The notes below the pieces were generated by a model. That model did not search any database, had not been told where the DNA came from, and saw nothing but the letters and a program-made list of their open reading frames with translations. 64,000 bases of DNA from Cunninghamia lanceolata (Eukaryota; Streptophyta; Pinopsida; Cupressales; Cupressaceae), in the NCBI GenBank assembly GCA_027924645.1, contig BSBN01000293.1, positions 9,882,501-9,946,500 on the forward strand, given 5' to 3'. Position 1 is the first letter of the stretch, and each line of letters opens with the position of its first letter. The position numbers and the translations under genes were made by a program. This document shows positions 1 to 11,119 of this stretch, piece by piece.

Positions 1-73
1 TCCAAAAACATATAGCACAAGAGAGGCTATCATAGTACCATAGAAATCCCTAGCCCCTTGACTAAGTGACTCC

Positions 74-782
74 TCAAAAAACTTGCCACCCTACCACCCC
101 AACACGGAAATCACCAAAAAAATTGGCATTGGGAGCCCGACCACTCCTACAGCCGCTGCGAGTAGAATCCCACCACATTTGCAATAGTTGCGAAGTATTC
201 AAGCCATACCAGAGTCTCGTATGTGTCCATTCCAATTTCCTACCGAAGAAAGTGTCCCCCACGAGCTACCCAAAACCTGTGCCTTCCCAGTTGTTGCTCA
301 TTCATGTTTAGCAGGAATAGCTACCTAGCTATGCCCTCCTATCCCTCTCGTAGTATCTCTAGGTCCCTTGGCCACAGGATACCGACCCCCAATTCTACAT
401 CAACCAAGACATCTACATCGTCCAAAAGAATATCTGGAGTGAATACCCTCCATAAAATCATCAGTGTGTCCACCTTTACCTCTCCTAGGTCCAACAAAGA
501 AGCCAGAAAGTGTGAGGAAATGTCTGAATTTACCCTATATCTATCCTTAGAGACCAAAAAGTCTTTATCGAGGACCATCTTCACTGCCTCAAGGAAGAAT
601 AGGTTTTGTTGGTTACAAATGTTCATTAGTCTGCCATTTCTAATATGGCCTAGAAAAGTGACCTGGCACTTACTGCAGCAGAGCCTTATGGGAGTCTCCA
701 TGCTATATTTTGAACAAGCCACCCAAGTGCCATTTTACTGGAGACCTCTAGGGTTTAAAGGAAGATTGTTAATGAACACATG
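74..782 (-). pseudogene. Unrecognised decayed coding frame
   Basis: A minus-strand frame is open from 722 to 339 (127 codons) and appears to extend upstream to about 782 through one stop. A second open piece lies at 262-74. The 127-residue piece has a balanced composition with paired cysteines (CCSKC) near the N-terminus and an acidic, leucine/valine-rich C-terminal half. I recognise no domain. The plus-strand frames over the same bases are Ser/Pro/Thr-rich and look like shadows. It may be a transposon or host-gene fragment cut by the window edge; existence as a former coding region is only moderately supported. Confidence 0.2.
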
Positions 783-790
783 CTTCAACT

Positions 791-1547
791 GACAGATGCA
801 TTTATTCATTGTCTAGATTTTTTGTAGCCTCAATCTTCAGCTCATGTAAGGAGCGACCAACAGCTATTTAATAACTTGTTAGAACTATTTAATAAATTAA
901 AAATTAATGCTTGGGAAAAGTATTTTGTAGGCCACCAAATGAAATCGATATCAATATATAAATTTATAATAATATCATATTTTATATAATATAATTATAA
1001 TTTATTATTATATTATTATTATCATATATAATATAATATAATTATTATATATATTATAATATGTAATATCATATATTAAATAATTATTATCATATATTAT
1101 ATTATTATCTGATAATAATATAATATATGATGTTAATCATATAATGTAATTATTATTATTATATAGTCAGACTTAGAATAAAATAAAGGGGCTCGGGGCC
1201 GGTAACTTAGAGCAAAGGGGCCAATTACTCAATGACAATTAAGGGGATAAAAGAACAACTTAAGTTGGGGAAACTAGCTACACAGGTCAACGATGAATTG
1301 GAAGGATAAACCCTAAACATGTTTGACAAAAATAGCCACAGTGTTATTTAATATTGAAAATTTCATTCTTTAAAACATCTATGATCTATATACATTGCAA
1401 TTTTCCATTGAACTAATGTCATTTTTAGACCGTGATTACTTCTATATTATTTAGTAAAATTTAACATCACCCTTCAAAAAGATTGGGGAATTACATTGTA
1501 CATGAACCTCTAACCAACCTCAAAGTTCCAAACAAAACTCCTATCCT
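791..1547. repeat. AT-rich low-complexity tract and gene-free DNA
   Basis: Positions about 945-1160 are almost pure A/T, built from imperfect ATA, TAT and ATTATT runs. The rest of the interval has no open frame of note. No promoter, RNA gene or repeat boundary can be assigned. Confidence 0.7.
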
Positions 1548-2045
1548 TCAACCTTCAAACCTTGCTTTGATCCTCCAAAATCTTTTTGGTTCCTCTTTTC
1601 GATGACATGTAATGAATATTTCACTATAGTCCATAATTATCCTATTAACAGGCAATGGGTCCATTACAAATTTAATTATGTCCTCATTCACAATGATAGT
1701 CAATGATTCACTATAGAACCTACCTTTATATGTACAAGAAACCACTAGGCATGGGTAACAATAAGGCCAGTAAAGGAGAATTAATATGATTTTCTTGAGG
1801 TCACTAGCAATTGAGTTGCAATACCAATTCCATTCATCAATTTGAATTTCCACTTTCTCATACGTGCATGCATGTGTGGGAGATTCAACCCACCACCCAG
1901 AATACAATGCATCATTTACAAATGTTAAAAGTGTTGATTCTTGAGAAGATTTATTCCACTTGATGAATGCTCGTATTTCTTCATTCTGAGACATGCAAAG
2001 CAATAACATCCTGCATAGCCACACACAAACAAAATTTTCCATCAT
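1548..2045 (-). CDS. Hypothetical protein, 165 aa, unrecognised
   Basis: An uninterrupted ATG-to-stop frame of 165 codons, long for such AT-rich surroundings. The product begins with a short hydrophobic, cysteine-containing stretch (residues 1-18). A central segment is rich in tryptophan and charged residues, followed by a hydrophobic stretch (about 85-105) that could be a membrane segment, and a basic C-terminal end. No known domain is recognised and there is no neighbouring gene to give context. It could be a chance ORF, an exon, or part of an undefined transposon. The start is simply the first ATG. Confidence 0.25.
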   Translation of the reverse strand: MMENFVCVWLCRMLLLCMSQNEEIRAFIKWNKSSQESTLLTFVNDALYSGWWVESPTHACTYEKVEIQIDEWNWYCNSIASDLKKIILILLYWPYCYPCLVVSCTYKGRFYSESLTIIVNEDIIKFVMDPLPVNRIIMDYSEIFITCHRKEEPKRFWRIKARFEG

Positions 2046-2642
2046 CTTATTACTATTCTACATCTGTGAACTAAGAACTCTATCACATAGTTAAATTCAA
2101 AATCATGAATGATCACAAAATAGATACTTGGTAACTTACTTTCTTTGCATAGCTATTGTAATGAAAGCCATTACTTTGAACTTTTACAATCTACTGATTC
2201 TTGACCTATCTGAAACTTAGTAATGCAATATAAGGTTGAAACAATAAAGACTATCATATATACATTACATGTACGTCCATGACAAATGGGTAATAAATAA
2301 CAAGAAACTCTATTTAATTACATCTGCTATATCGTGGAAATTTGTATTGGCTAATATGTGTGGTTTGTCATGACTCAGTACTCACTTGCCATTAATGAAC
2401 TTAATTGAGCATTGGCTAGTCTATGTGGTTAAGTGCATTCAATCAAATCAATCGTACCACCACTGACCATTTGATGAACCCTAGAATGAAAGATGAATAG
2501 TTGTAGTTCAATTCTAGAAGGTAGATCTCCAATGCTACACATTACTAACAAAATCCTCTAGAATCAATAGCAACCGTTAGATATTATTAGATCAATGGTT
2601 GACATATATATATATATAATATATAATATATTTTATTGATTA
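2046..2642. other. No gene seen
   Basis: AT-rich sequence without a supported gene. A short TA-rich microsatellite-like stretch lies at about 2603-2638. Confidence 0.6.
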
Positions 2643-3061
2643 TTGTGCAAAGGTCAAGGTGGCAGTGCGGCAGAGCGTAAGTCCTCGACTGTACAACTAC
2701 AAATTTGGGAAATTGGACGTGTTAGTACTTTTGCCCCAAATAGAACTTATGCCATCGATTTGCGATCATCTAAAAACCAAAATCTATTAGAATATTTTCC
2801 ATTTAATGACATCCACACTGGAAGTGACCTCTGTCCTTTTGTAATAAATAATGAATGTCGTGAAAAGCACAATTGCACATTTTTGGGAAGGCAATTGATG
2901 CAGCTCAATTAAATAATTATCTATTAATTTTTGTTAATCAAAATTGTTGTTACTTGACACTTATCTCTATTCCAAAGACTTTATGTAGAAAGATAGGTGT
3001 GTCAGAACTGCAACCCGGAATGGAACTTCAACTAAAGTCTAATGCCATTCACACTATATGA
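2643..3061 (+). pseudogene. Unrecognised short open frames
   Basis: Two overlapping plus-strand frames (2643-2912, 89 codons; 2873-3061, 62 codons) are consistent with one sequence broken by a frameshift near 2880. The first has a plausible protein-like composition, with several Asn/Asp/Cys residues in its second half. No family is recognised. They end where the 42-bp repeat block begins, so they may belong to the same unknown element. Chance origin is possible. Confidence 0.15.
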
Positions 3062-3400
3062 TTTGTTATTGGCATAACAGTTTATTTCGCCAATTAAATT
3101 TTTATTGGTTTGAAACTATATTTAAATTCACCAATGATTTTTTTATTTCTTTGAAAATTGGCTTAATTAGCCAATGTAAATATATTTTCTGGTTTGAAAT
3201 TAGATTTTAATCACCAGTAAAAATATTTTCTTATTTAGAAAACAGGTTTAATTCGCCCACAGAAATATTTACTAGTTTGAAAATAGGTTTTAATTCTTCA
3301 ACGAAAATATTTAATTGGTTTGAAAATAGGTTTTAATCACCAATGAAAATATTTTATTGGTTTTTAAAAAATTACAATTTGCCAAGATTTTCCATAGACC
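3062..3400. repeat. Degenerate ~42-bp tandem repeat, about eight copies
   Basis: Repeated words of the form ATTGGTTTGAAAATAGG followed by TTTTAATCACCAATGAAAAT recur near 3062, 3104, 3147, 3188, 3230, 3271, 3313 and 3356, a spacing of 41-43 bp. Each unit pairs a CCAAT with an ATTGG about 15 bp away, so units can fold on themselves. Copies are diverged; the last is incomplete. Confidence 0.75.
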
Positions 3401-4271
3401 TCTAGTGATTACAAAAGATTCGCCAAATAAGATTTTTTTTTCCTGAAAAAATGAAAAAAATTGCTAATAAAATTAATATTTTTCTTGGGAAGTATACATG
3501 ATTCACCAGGTTTATACACCTTCTCTGAAGGGGGGGGGGGGGGGGGTTCTTAAAGTTATCCCTGACATGAATCAATTATTTCTTTGGGTAAGTGTTGATT
3601 TTTTTAATATATGCCATCTCATCATTTTATCCACACTTCAACTATAGATAATCTTTCACATCGGTGTAAATTAGTGTTTATCACTTCAAAACCTTGAAAC
3701 TTATACCACATACATGGAAATTTGAAAGTTTGAAACCATTTGTGGGCATGTGATTTATCAAAGTGGTGGAAAAACCAAAAATTATGAAAAAATGAAAAAA
3801 AGGCAACCAGAAACCGATGAATGGCTACAACAGATTTCATCATCTTGCACACCTACTCGATGAGTCTGAGCCACCGATATTACTCACCAGGTAGGTTCAC
3901 CTCACAGAGGGAACACCTTTGGCATAATAACCATGGGATCTCTACTACTTGAAACTCTTATTCTTCTTCTAATGAAGTGCTTTGCAAGCACCAAAACCCT
4001 TCTTCCTTGAACTCATTATTGGAGGAGACCATCCAATCCATAGCCTTGCAGAGGGACAACAAAACTCTTAATTTTTAGAGGAGAGACAAAAATTATATGG
4101 AGATGAGTTTTCCTCAATATAAAGAGAATTTGGTAAAGATGGGCGAGGAGGACTGCAAAAATTGTAGGGTGACTATTTTAAAAGAAAATACCAATGCCAA
4201 GAATAGTTTCCTCAAATTCTTGTCAATATTTGAAAATGCCAATAATAAGAAATGAAATGCTTGTAGCGATA
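3401..4271. other. Gene-free stretch with a homopolymer run
   Basis: No supported gene. The 76-codon minus-strand frame at 3852-3622 is Phe/His/Lys-rich and looks like chance. The stretch holds the poly-G run listed separately. Confidence 0.5.
3530..3546 (+). repeat. Poly-G run (17 G)
   Basis: Seventeen consecutive G residues in otherwise AT-rich DNA. The exact length may be uncertain because such homopolymers are prone to sequencing and assembly error. Confidence 0.8.
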
Positions 4272-4363
4272 GATTTTTCATATTTAGCCACCAATAATAT
4301 TTAATGGTGTTTTAAAGATTTTTTGATTTTTCATATTTAGCCGCCAGTAATATTTAATAGTGT
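4272..4363. repeat. Two-copy direct repeat, ~53-bp spacing
   Basis: A segment of about 39 bp starting ATTTTTCATATTTAGCC occurs near 4272 and again near 4325 with a few mismatches. Its CACCAATAATATTTAATGG core resembles the 42-bp repeat unit upstream. The second copy runs directly into the telomere-like tract. Confidence 0.6.
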
Positions 4364-4830
4364 TAGGGTTAGGGTTTAAATTAGTGTTAGAATTAGGTTC
4401 GGAATTAGGGATAGATTTAGAGTTATAATCAAGGTTAGAACTAGATTTACAATTATGGTGATGTTTATGTTTGGAATTAGAACTGGGGTTAGGGTTACGG
4501 TCAAAATTAGGAATAGGGCTAGGGTTAGGTTTAGAATTAGGATTACAATGAGGTTTACAATTAAGGTTAGGGTTAGTGTTAGGGTTGGAATTAAGATTTG
4601 GGTTTAAGTTGGAAATAGGTTTTGGGTTGGGGTTAGGGTTAGGGTTAGAATTAGCATTAGAATCAAGTTTAGAATTAGCATTAGGGTTAGAATCAAGGTT
4701 AGATTTAGGGTGAGGGTTAGTTTGGAATTAAAATTAGGGTTAGGTTTAGGTTTAGAATTAGCACTAGAATGTTGTTTAGAATTTGAAAGAGGGTTAGGGT
4801 TAGAATCATAGTTAGGATTTGAATTAGTAT
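4357..4830 (+). repeat. Degenerate interstitial telomere-like tract
   Basis: About 470 bp built from variants of a 6-7 bp unit: GTTAGG, TTAGGG, TTAGAA, TTTAGG and similar. The cleanest stretches read as two or three consecutive TTAGGG units (for example near 4625-4645 and 4792-4803). Most units are the six-base form rather than the usual plant TTTAGGG. The minus-strand frame across it (4604-4954) is only a translation of the repeat (Asn/Pro/Leu/Thr runs) and is not a gene. Confidence 0.8.
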
Positions 4831-5482
4831 TTGATTCAAGTATAGCTTTATCGAGATATATAATTTTTAATTTTTTTGAGCAGAATCTACTATAATATGA
4901 ACATTTTATTTTGGTTTTTGAATTAATATTCCTATACATATTAATAATAATCATAACTAAGTTGTTATACCAAACAATATTTACTCAATGCCATATTACA
5001 CAATAATAATATTAATTAATATTACTATAAGTATTAAAAGTTATAGTACAATTAATGTAAAAAATAGAAAAATAAAAAAAGATTTGTATGATTATGTAAG
5101 ATATTGGTATTTGAACCCACATCTCATTCTTACAAATCAACAACTTTGTTGACTGCTTTACACACACTCATATATATATAAATGTAAATAACTTTGTTGA
5201 TTTTGTTTCAATTAAAATTGATTTTATTCAAGGGTAAGCCCTTCCCTTAAAAATAAGGATAACAACTAAATTTTAAGTAGCAATTATAGCTAAACTGTAG
5301 CCCTATTATTCATTTCTTTGTAATAGATACATAGAAGGAATTCTCACACAAAATGGGTATGTTTTAATCATATCCTTTTTAGTTATTGTAATCTCAAATG
5401 GATGGCATATTTGGCCAGAAGGCCCAATAGAAACCTTTTTCTCAATAATCATAAATCATGTAATTTTTGTGCACCCATTTTG
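4831..5482. other. No gene seen
   Basis: AT-rich DNA with no open frame of note. A poly-T run of 11 at 5483-5493 marks the right edge of this stretch and is taken as the 3' poly(A) of the minus-strand LINE-A. Confidence 0.5.
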
Positions 5483-5689
5483 TTTTTTTTTTTAAAACAG
5501 AAAAAGGTGTAGGAACACCCATAGATTAAGATAGTTTAAAAATATTACAAAATTGAGGCCGAAGCCAAGTCTAGCATTAGAAAAAATAGTAGTAAAACCT
5601 TAGCAGTCCTTATCCATAGGTATCTAACTAATAAAATAGGAAAATAGAAACAATGTCACCCGGATGAAGACTGCTTAATGGGCCACAAA

Positions 5690-6485
5690 CCACATAGCAA
5701 AAAAGACCACCCCCAACCCAAAAAGCACCCCTTACCACCAACAAGACCAGCACTGACACACCAACATAGCCAGCCACCCACCCATGGTGCCAAAAATGCG
5801 AACCAACATCACTTCATCATGCCGTTGATGGAGCTGTCGAGAGATTCTATTCATCCAGATCCATGGATGTAGATGACTAAGCTCCTTCGTCAGGATCCTC
5901 TAGAGCATACCGAGGCATTCTTGGAGCGAGGTCAGGGGCATGAATCCTTAGGAATCAGATGGCCATGAACACATCCTTAATCCTCTTAGCTTTTTTCTTG
6001 GTAAACAGAAAATAATGAGATCACAGTGCTTCATCAATTTCACCGCTGCTCAGAGATTTGATACTAGCTTGCAAGGCCTTATAGATTGCTTGCTATAGGG
6101 GAGAGTTATGCATAGCCGCAAGATTGAAAAGTCCACCAATTAGGGCATCTCCCTAATCCATTTGTAAGTAGACACCACTGATTCTCACCTTTCAATAGAG
6201 TAAATGTTTTTGAAAAATAATCCTACCGCTAAGGCATCCATGTACTCACCATCCACAACCAGGTCCATAATGTTGGATAATAGTTGTGAAACTGCATCTG
6301 AATAGTTGAGCAAATGCCCCTTGTAACCTCTTATCCAAGCATCGTTGACTATGTTTCTAAATGCAAACTAGATGAGGGTGCAATCCCAATTGAACAGAGT
6401 CTACCACCTTAACTCTCCCTCTAATCTTCGGTTCCTAGTTGAGAGCTAGGAAAAATAGTCTTTGATTAAGACGTATGTTAGCCAT
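5690..6485 (-). pseudogene. Decayed coding frame downstream of the LINE RNase H
   Basis: One minus-strand reading frame from about 6400 to 5690 stays protein-like across roughly 230 codons, interrupted only by scattered stops (seven or so). The stops are largely TAG, TGA and TAA in places where a C-to-T change could have made them. A segment around 6350-6195 has a natural mixed composition (AFRNIVNDAWIRGYKGHLL and onward) and a helical pattern. A possible start, MANIRLNQRL, lies in another frame at 6485 with a frameshift between. I do not recognise the family. It could be an extra ORF of the LINE, a separate older insertion, or a captured host exon. Confidence 0.35.
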
Positions 6486-7203
6486 GGGATTGTCCTTGAG
6501 AAGAGAAAAAAATAGAAACAAGAGAGCCGCAGGAAGGGAAAGTTGACGAAAGAAGATATAGAACAAGGCAAGAGAGTGTCTGAGGTAGTAAAGAAAATAT
6601 CCTTTAAACAAGCCATTAAAACCATAAGTAGAAGGAATAAAATCCCAATAACATCATGTCGAGCGAGAGTTGGTGAAGGACTTCAATGACATCATAACAT
6701 CATAAAGCACTAGTGACAAGATATGGAGTGCATTACCAAAGGAAGACTGCAATTTAGATCTGGCAACGTGTCCTCTACTGAAACACCCTGTTAGGGGAGA
6801 TGAAGTCGTTGCACCACCAAAGAAAACTCACTTAACCAAAGTAGTTAAGGCTTGTCATTTTCCTTTTAATAAGACATGAAAAGAGGATGGATTCGTAATC
6901 CCCACCTGCCCACAATAATAGCTGAATTGGCTTAAAAAGTCTCGATTCACTTGCCCTCTTAAAATCTGACAATCCACTTCCACTTACTTGTTAGGTGTCA
7001 AACAAAAGGAATTAAACCGTATTTAAGTAGGTGCACCTCATGATAGGAGGTGATGCTAAAACACACCAAATTCAAACCAGCCTGTTCCTATCATCTATTT
7101 CTTCCCTTGCCCCAGGAGATTTGACAAGGTGGATGCCAACTAAAGTTAATTTAGAGGGGATAGCTTTAAAAAAGCCAAATTGGCAAGTTAGGATAGCTAA
7201 AAA

Positions 7204-8784
7204 TCAAACGGAGGTACTGTCCATCTCATATGACAGAATATTTGACAAAGTGTTTGAGTAGATTTGGTTTCTAGGTGGACAAAGTATAGATGCACTCTCA
7301 CTCTCAACAGCTATATTTGCTAGCAGATCTGCCACCTTATTGCCTTCCCTTAATGTGTTGGATATGAGATAATTATCTAACCTATTCAGTAGGGTGCCGC
7401 CCTGTTGGAGAATATAGTTAAGTTTCCAATTATCTAATCATCTTCCTTTGATGGCATTGATCACTATCAGGGAGTCACCCTCGATCCACACATTCTTTAT
7501 TCCTTTTTCAATCACCACTTGTAAACCATGAACTAACACCCATGCTTCCGCCTCATTGTTAATTCCTATGGATAGTTTAGACGATTTGGCCGCAATCATT
7601 GAACCATATTCATTTCTAATAACACACCCTGTTCCAGATGGACCCGGATTTCCTTGGCATGCACCATCAAAATTTAACTTGAAGAAAGGAGGGGAGGGTG
7701 GAATCCATTTTACCTAATCTCTTTTTGAGGTGGTCTTGGGGGCCCTTGAAAGACTGCCTAGGCCTAATTTACTGATTGACAACTAGAAAGAGATGATTGT
7801 CGTATCCCACTTGGACCATACTGACTTGCAAGTGTTTGTGCATCTGACATGTGTCACTAGCTGATCAAATATCACTACTTCTAGTTTGTCACAAACCTAG
7901 GACACAGATCTTGCTTCCTTCCTAAAAATACAAAGATTTATTTCCCACCATAAGTGCCAGATGATCATCGAGGGGCCTATATCCCATAAACAGGCTAAAG
8001 ATGAATTTGCAAATGGATGAGGCCAATTCATAAACATTAGGAAAAAGGATTTATATATAAGGCTGGACCAATTTATCTTTCTAAAGAAATAGAGCCAGCA
8101 TTCTCTGCTAAAGGGGCATAAGAGTAGAATATGATCTGTAGATTCATCCTCACTTCCACATAGCACACAGGGAAAATTTGAACCAAGGCCCAACCTTTTA
8201 ACTTAGTCTCCTGTTAGAATTTTGTTATGGAGCGCACTCCAAGCAAATGCTCCTACTTTAGAGAGTAAAGCATTTCCCCAACATAGATTTGAGGGCCACT
8301 CTAAAGTCACTTTTTGCATGCAGATTCTATAACCTTCTCTTACTGAATAAAGGTCCAATTTTATAGCTGTCCAGGCCACTTCATCTTCCATGCTAGAAAC
8401 AATAACCAACTTCTTACTTAGTATACGACTAAGCAGTGCTTTTTGTTTCCTTGGAAAGTTGCTGTCTCAAAAGCTCTTCTAGGCTACTAAAACTGAAACC
8501 CCAACCCTTGTCACTAGCTAGTTATCTTTAACTTTATGCCCCCAACTTTCTTGAAGAAAGATTCTTGCATCTGTGAGCTCTTTTCTTGCTACCAAAGATG
8601 CGCCCCCTCCCCAAGAATCATACCATAAATCTGCCTTTTCACCATTATGGATTATCCATGTCAGATTGGGTTGGAGGATGTCTCTACTTCTTGTTAGGAA
8701 GTTCCAAATTGTTGATCCTTTGGGTGGGTTCTGTATAGTGAAAATTCTCTCATTATCAAAGGAGTCAAGATATTTTGCCTTCAT
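7204..8784 (-). pseudogene. LINE ORF2 C-terminal remnant: thumb/connection, zf-RVT, RNase H
   Basis: Reading leftward, 8784-8518 encodes the region after RT (a ...LTWIIHNGEKADLWYDSW type segment usual in plant L1 ORF2). The block 8409-8203 gives the VREGYRI...KVGAFAWSALHNKIL connector. The block 8193-7897 is the zf-RVT zinc-binding domain with CVLCG...ESTDHILLLCPF. From about 7690 to 7300 there is a C-terminal RNase H with FDGACQGNPGPSG, the glutamate in NNEAEAW, the aspartate in EGDS and the C-terminal NKVADLLAN. The frame stops at 7204. Frameshifts and at least one stop make it non-functional. Such acquired RNase H domains are known in plant L1 LINEs. The protein would have helped copy LINE RNA at the insertion site. 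Confidence 0.85.
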
Positions 8785-8790
8785 TTAGTG

Positions 8791-9602
8791 AAATCTAATG
8801 TCACTTGACTCCACAATAAATTTGTAGAGCAATCAAAAGAGCTACTGCACATCCGTGCTTGAAAATTGTAGAAAGAGGCAAAGATACAAGTGTTTTAAAA
8901 CTGTTAATTCTTGAAATGAAAGAATTGCCCTTTGAATTTGCCTCCTAATTTACAATAAACCCCCAAAACTATGCATTTATTGTATCTTAATAAAACTAAT
9001 GTAAATACTTATTAAAAAGCAAAATGTGAATGCTATTTTGATGATAAAAAAATAGGGAAAAAAATAGGTGGATAATGGTAAAAAAGGGCCCAAAAAATTG
9101 TTGTGTGCAGCCAAGATTCAGCTCTATATGCCAAATTTCGCTCTCAGATCAATATTAGGTAGCCAGAAATCACTGCAAGGCAACTAGAAGTCAACAAATG
9201 CCCTGCACATCAAAAAAACACGTTGCCTAGCCCAAAACATGTGTTGCACATCCAAAAAATGCCTTGTTGTGAGGATTTATCCACAAAGATGTAAAATTGC
9301 CTTGTTGGCAGGAGATTTGACCCATAGAGAGGGAATATGAACCAACACTTGCTCTAATTCTAGATAGCCCTTTAAATGCCTACACATAATGAAGCTTGAT
9401 CAATTTCGCTCAAGGACACATCAACTTTTGCCTCACCTCTGGATTCCCTCCAATCGAAGAGCATGTCTGCAACATGGCCTAGATAAATCAATTTATGTAG
9501 CTAGTATATTGTTAATGTTTACCTATATACCATTGAGATGTTGATTATAGTTGTATTGTGGTCGTGTAGGGAGGTTTTTCATTATGAGATATATCTTTGC
9601 AG
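8791..9602. other. No gene seen
   Basis: No supported coding region. Around 9180-9270 there are loosely repeated phrases around TGCCCTGCACATC and TGTTGCACATCC, too diverged to define a unit. The last bases (about 9590-9602) look like the 3' end of an intron of the SWIM-type gene that follows. Confidence 0.5.
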
Positions 9603-11119
9603 TTGGCATGTTAGGAGGGTATGGTTGAAGAACTTGATAGCCAAGGTGAAGGATGATATTTTCTAGAAGAGAAATGTTTTGTATGTTGGGATCCATCAAG
9701 CATCACTCTCCTAATGAAGAGATGGCTATTAGAGATTTTGGGTTATTTGTGCATTGCTTTCAACGCATGTACACAAAATTTGTTGAGTATTTTTAAGATC
9801 GGTGGATCCATAGGGTGAGGATGTGGTCTAGATGTTCTTATACCCCTAAGCATGTAGGCCAAGAAACAAAAGATGCAATTGAATAATATCACTCACATTT
9901 GAAGAACCATTTTTTAAAGACCATTCAATATGCATCACATACAAGGATGAATTGGTTGATTAACTAATTGATCGTGGATGTGTACACATATTACTATTGA
10001 ATGCAAATCAGTAAAGCAAATGGTTTATATAGGAACTTTGTTCTAGAAAAGGTTGAGAATGTGCCTAAGGTGTGTTCATTGTAGACTCCTAATGATCATG
10101 TGACATTTGATACCATTGATAGCCATATTGCATGGGTTCAAAGTCAAACATATCAAAAAAATTGTTATCAAGTGTATGGGTCAATTCTAGGTATGTCCAT
10201 GTGTTCATGTAACTATTCAACTCAGGGTTGCACATGCAAGCATGTAGTAAAGGTAAATATGATAATGGAAAAAATTGGTGACATGAGTAGAAACAATCTT
10301 ACCCTTTGTGTTGATGACATTTCTAGTGTGGATGCACAAGTTTATGAAGAGAACATTGACATTGATATATCAAATCACATTGTGAGTGTCTTCTTGTGAT
10401 TTATTTGCATACTTTTTGTATCTTTTCATTTAATTAGGTTGTCAATATTAACTTACTAATTGTTTCTATGTAGATGGATTAGTATCTAGTGGATGACCTA
10501 CCATCTACACTACAAACATTGGATGATGTTGAGGAAGAGAAACAATGTCACTCAAATGTAATGTTCTTTCAAACACTTATGTTATGTCCATTACTTTTGT
10601 CTATATGCTATTAATTTTATTTAATGGTTAATGTTCAGATTCCAAGCCAAGAAGTTGGAGAAAGCATAAGAAATTCAAAGATGAGGGTACAAAAGTTGAT
10701 TGAAGATTTCTTGCAATGCACAGATGATGATGGAACAATAACCTTTTTAGAAAAGGGGATAGAAGCCTTGATAAATAGGGGTAGAGGCATGACACTATCT
10801 AATCAAATTGGACTACGACCCCATTGTACGACCAATCAAGCGTGTCATGGATGGTCATGGAACTACACTTCATAGTGAGAGAGACAAGTTGATTGAAGTG
10901 ATGAATCTTAGGAGACGTCCAACCATCTCCCAAGGTTTAGCTAAGTCTCCTACTCCATATCATGTAAAGATCAACAAGAAGTGTACTTGGCATGATGATC
11001 TGGATAAAGTAGTGACACATGATAAGGATAAAGTTAAACATCTTAATTTAGTAGTAATCACCATTAAGATTCATTTTAGATATACATTTATTATCAATCC
11101 TACTTTTTTCTTAATTTAG
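9603..11119 (+). pseudogene. SWIM zinc-finger, MULE-transposase-like gene, broken, with two introns
   Basis: Exon A (9603-10381) follows an intron-like TTTGCAG. It encodes WHVRRVWLKNL, then a segment typical of the region after MULE transposase cores (RDFGLFVHCFQRMYTKFVEYF, then DRWIHRVRMWS), and a SWIM motif CSCN...GCTCKH at about 10210-10240. A GTGAGT donor at 10382, a CTTACTAAT branch-like site and a TAG acceptor end the first intron at 10473. Exon B is 10474-10557 (28 codons). A second intron runs 10558-10638. Exon C continues from 10639. Both introns sit between codons in the same frame. Stops at about 9838, 9884, 9964 and 10480 and a frameshift near 10805 kill the gene. SWIM domains bind DNA or protein. 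Whether it was a transposase or a domesticated host gene is unclear. Confidence 0.6.

Larger units (their letters stand above)
5483..8790 (-). mobile_element. LINE-A: 5'-truncated L1-type LINE
   Basis: On the minus strand this contains the C-terminal part of a LINE ORF2 (8784-7204), then about 1.7 kb ending at a poly-T run (5483-5493), which is poly(A) on the element's strand. The endonuclease and the core RT palm are missing, as expected for 5' truncation during target-primed reverse transcription. The left edge rests on the poly(A) only, and the segment 7203-5494 is unusually long for a 3' UTR. It may include another sequence. Target-site duplications were not identified. Confidence 0.65.

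Noticed and set aside
223..792. 189-codon plus-strand ORF
   Set aside because: Ser/Arg/Thr-rich composition with no domain. The minus strand over the same bases has a more protein-like product.
3062..3400. CRISPR-like array
   Set aside because: Units are contiguous and degenerate with no unique spacers, and the genome is a plant's.
4604..4954. 116-codon minus-strand ORF
   Set aside because: It translates the telomere-like repeat (NPNPNSN and LTLTL runs), with no independent evidence of coding.
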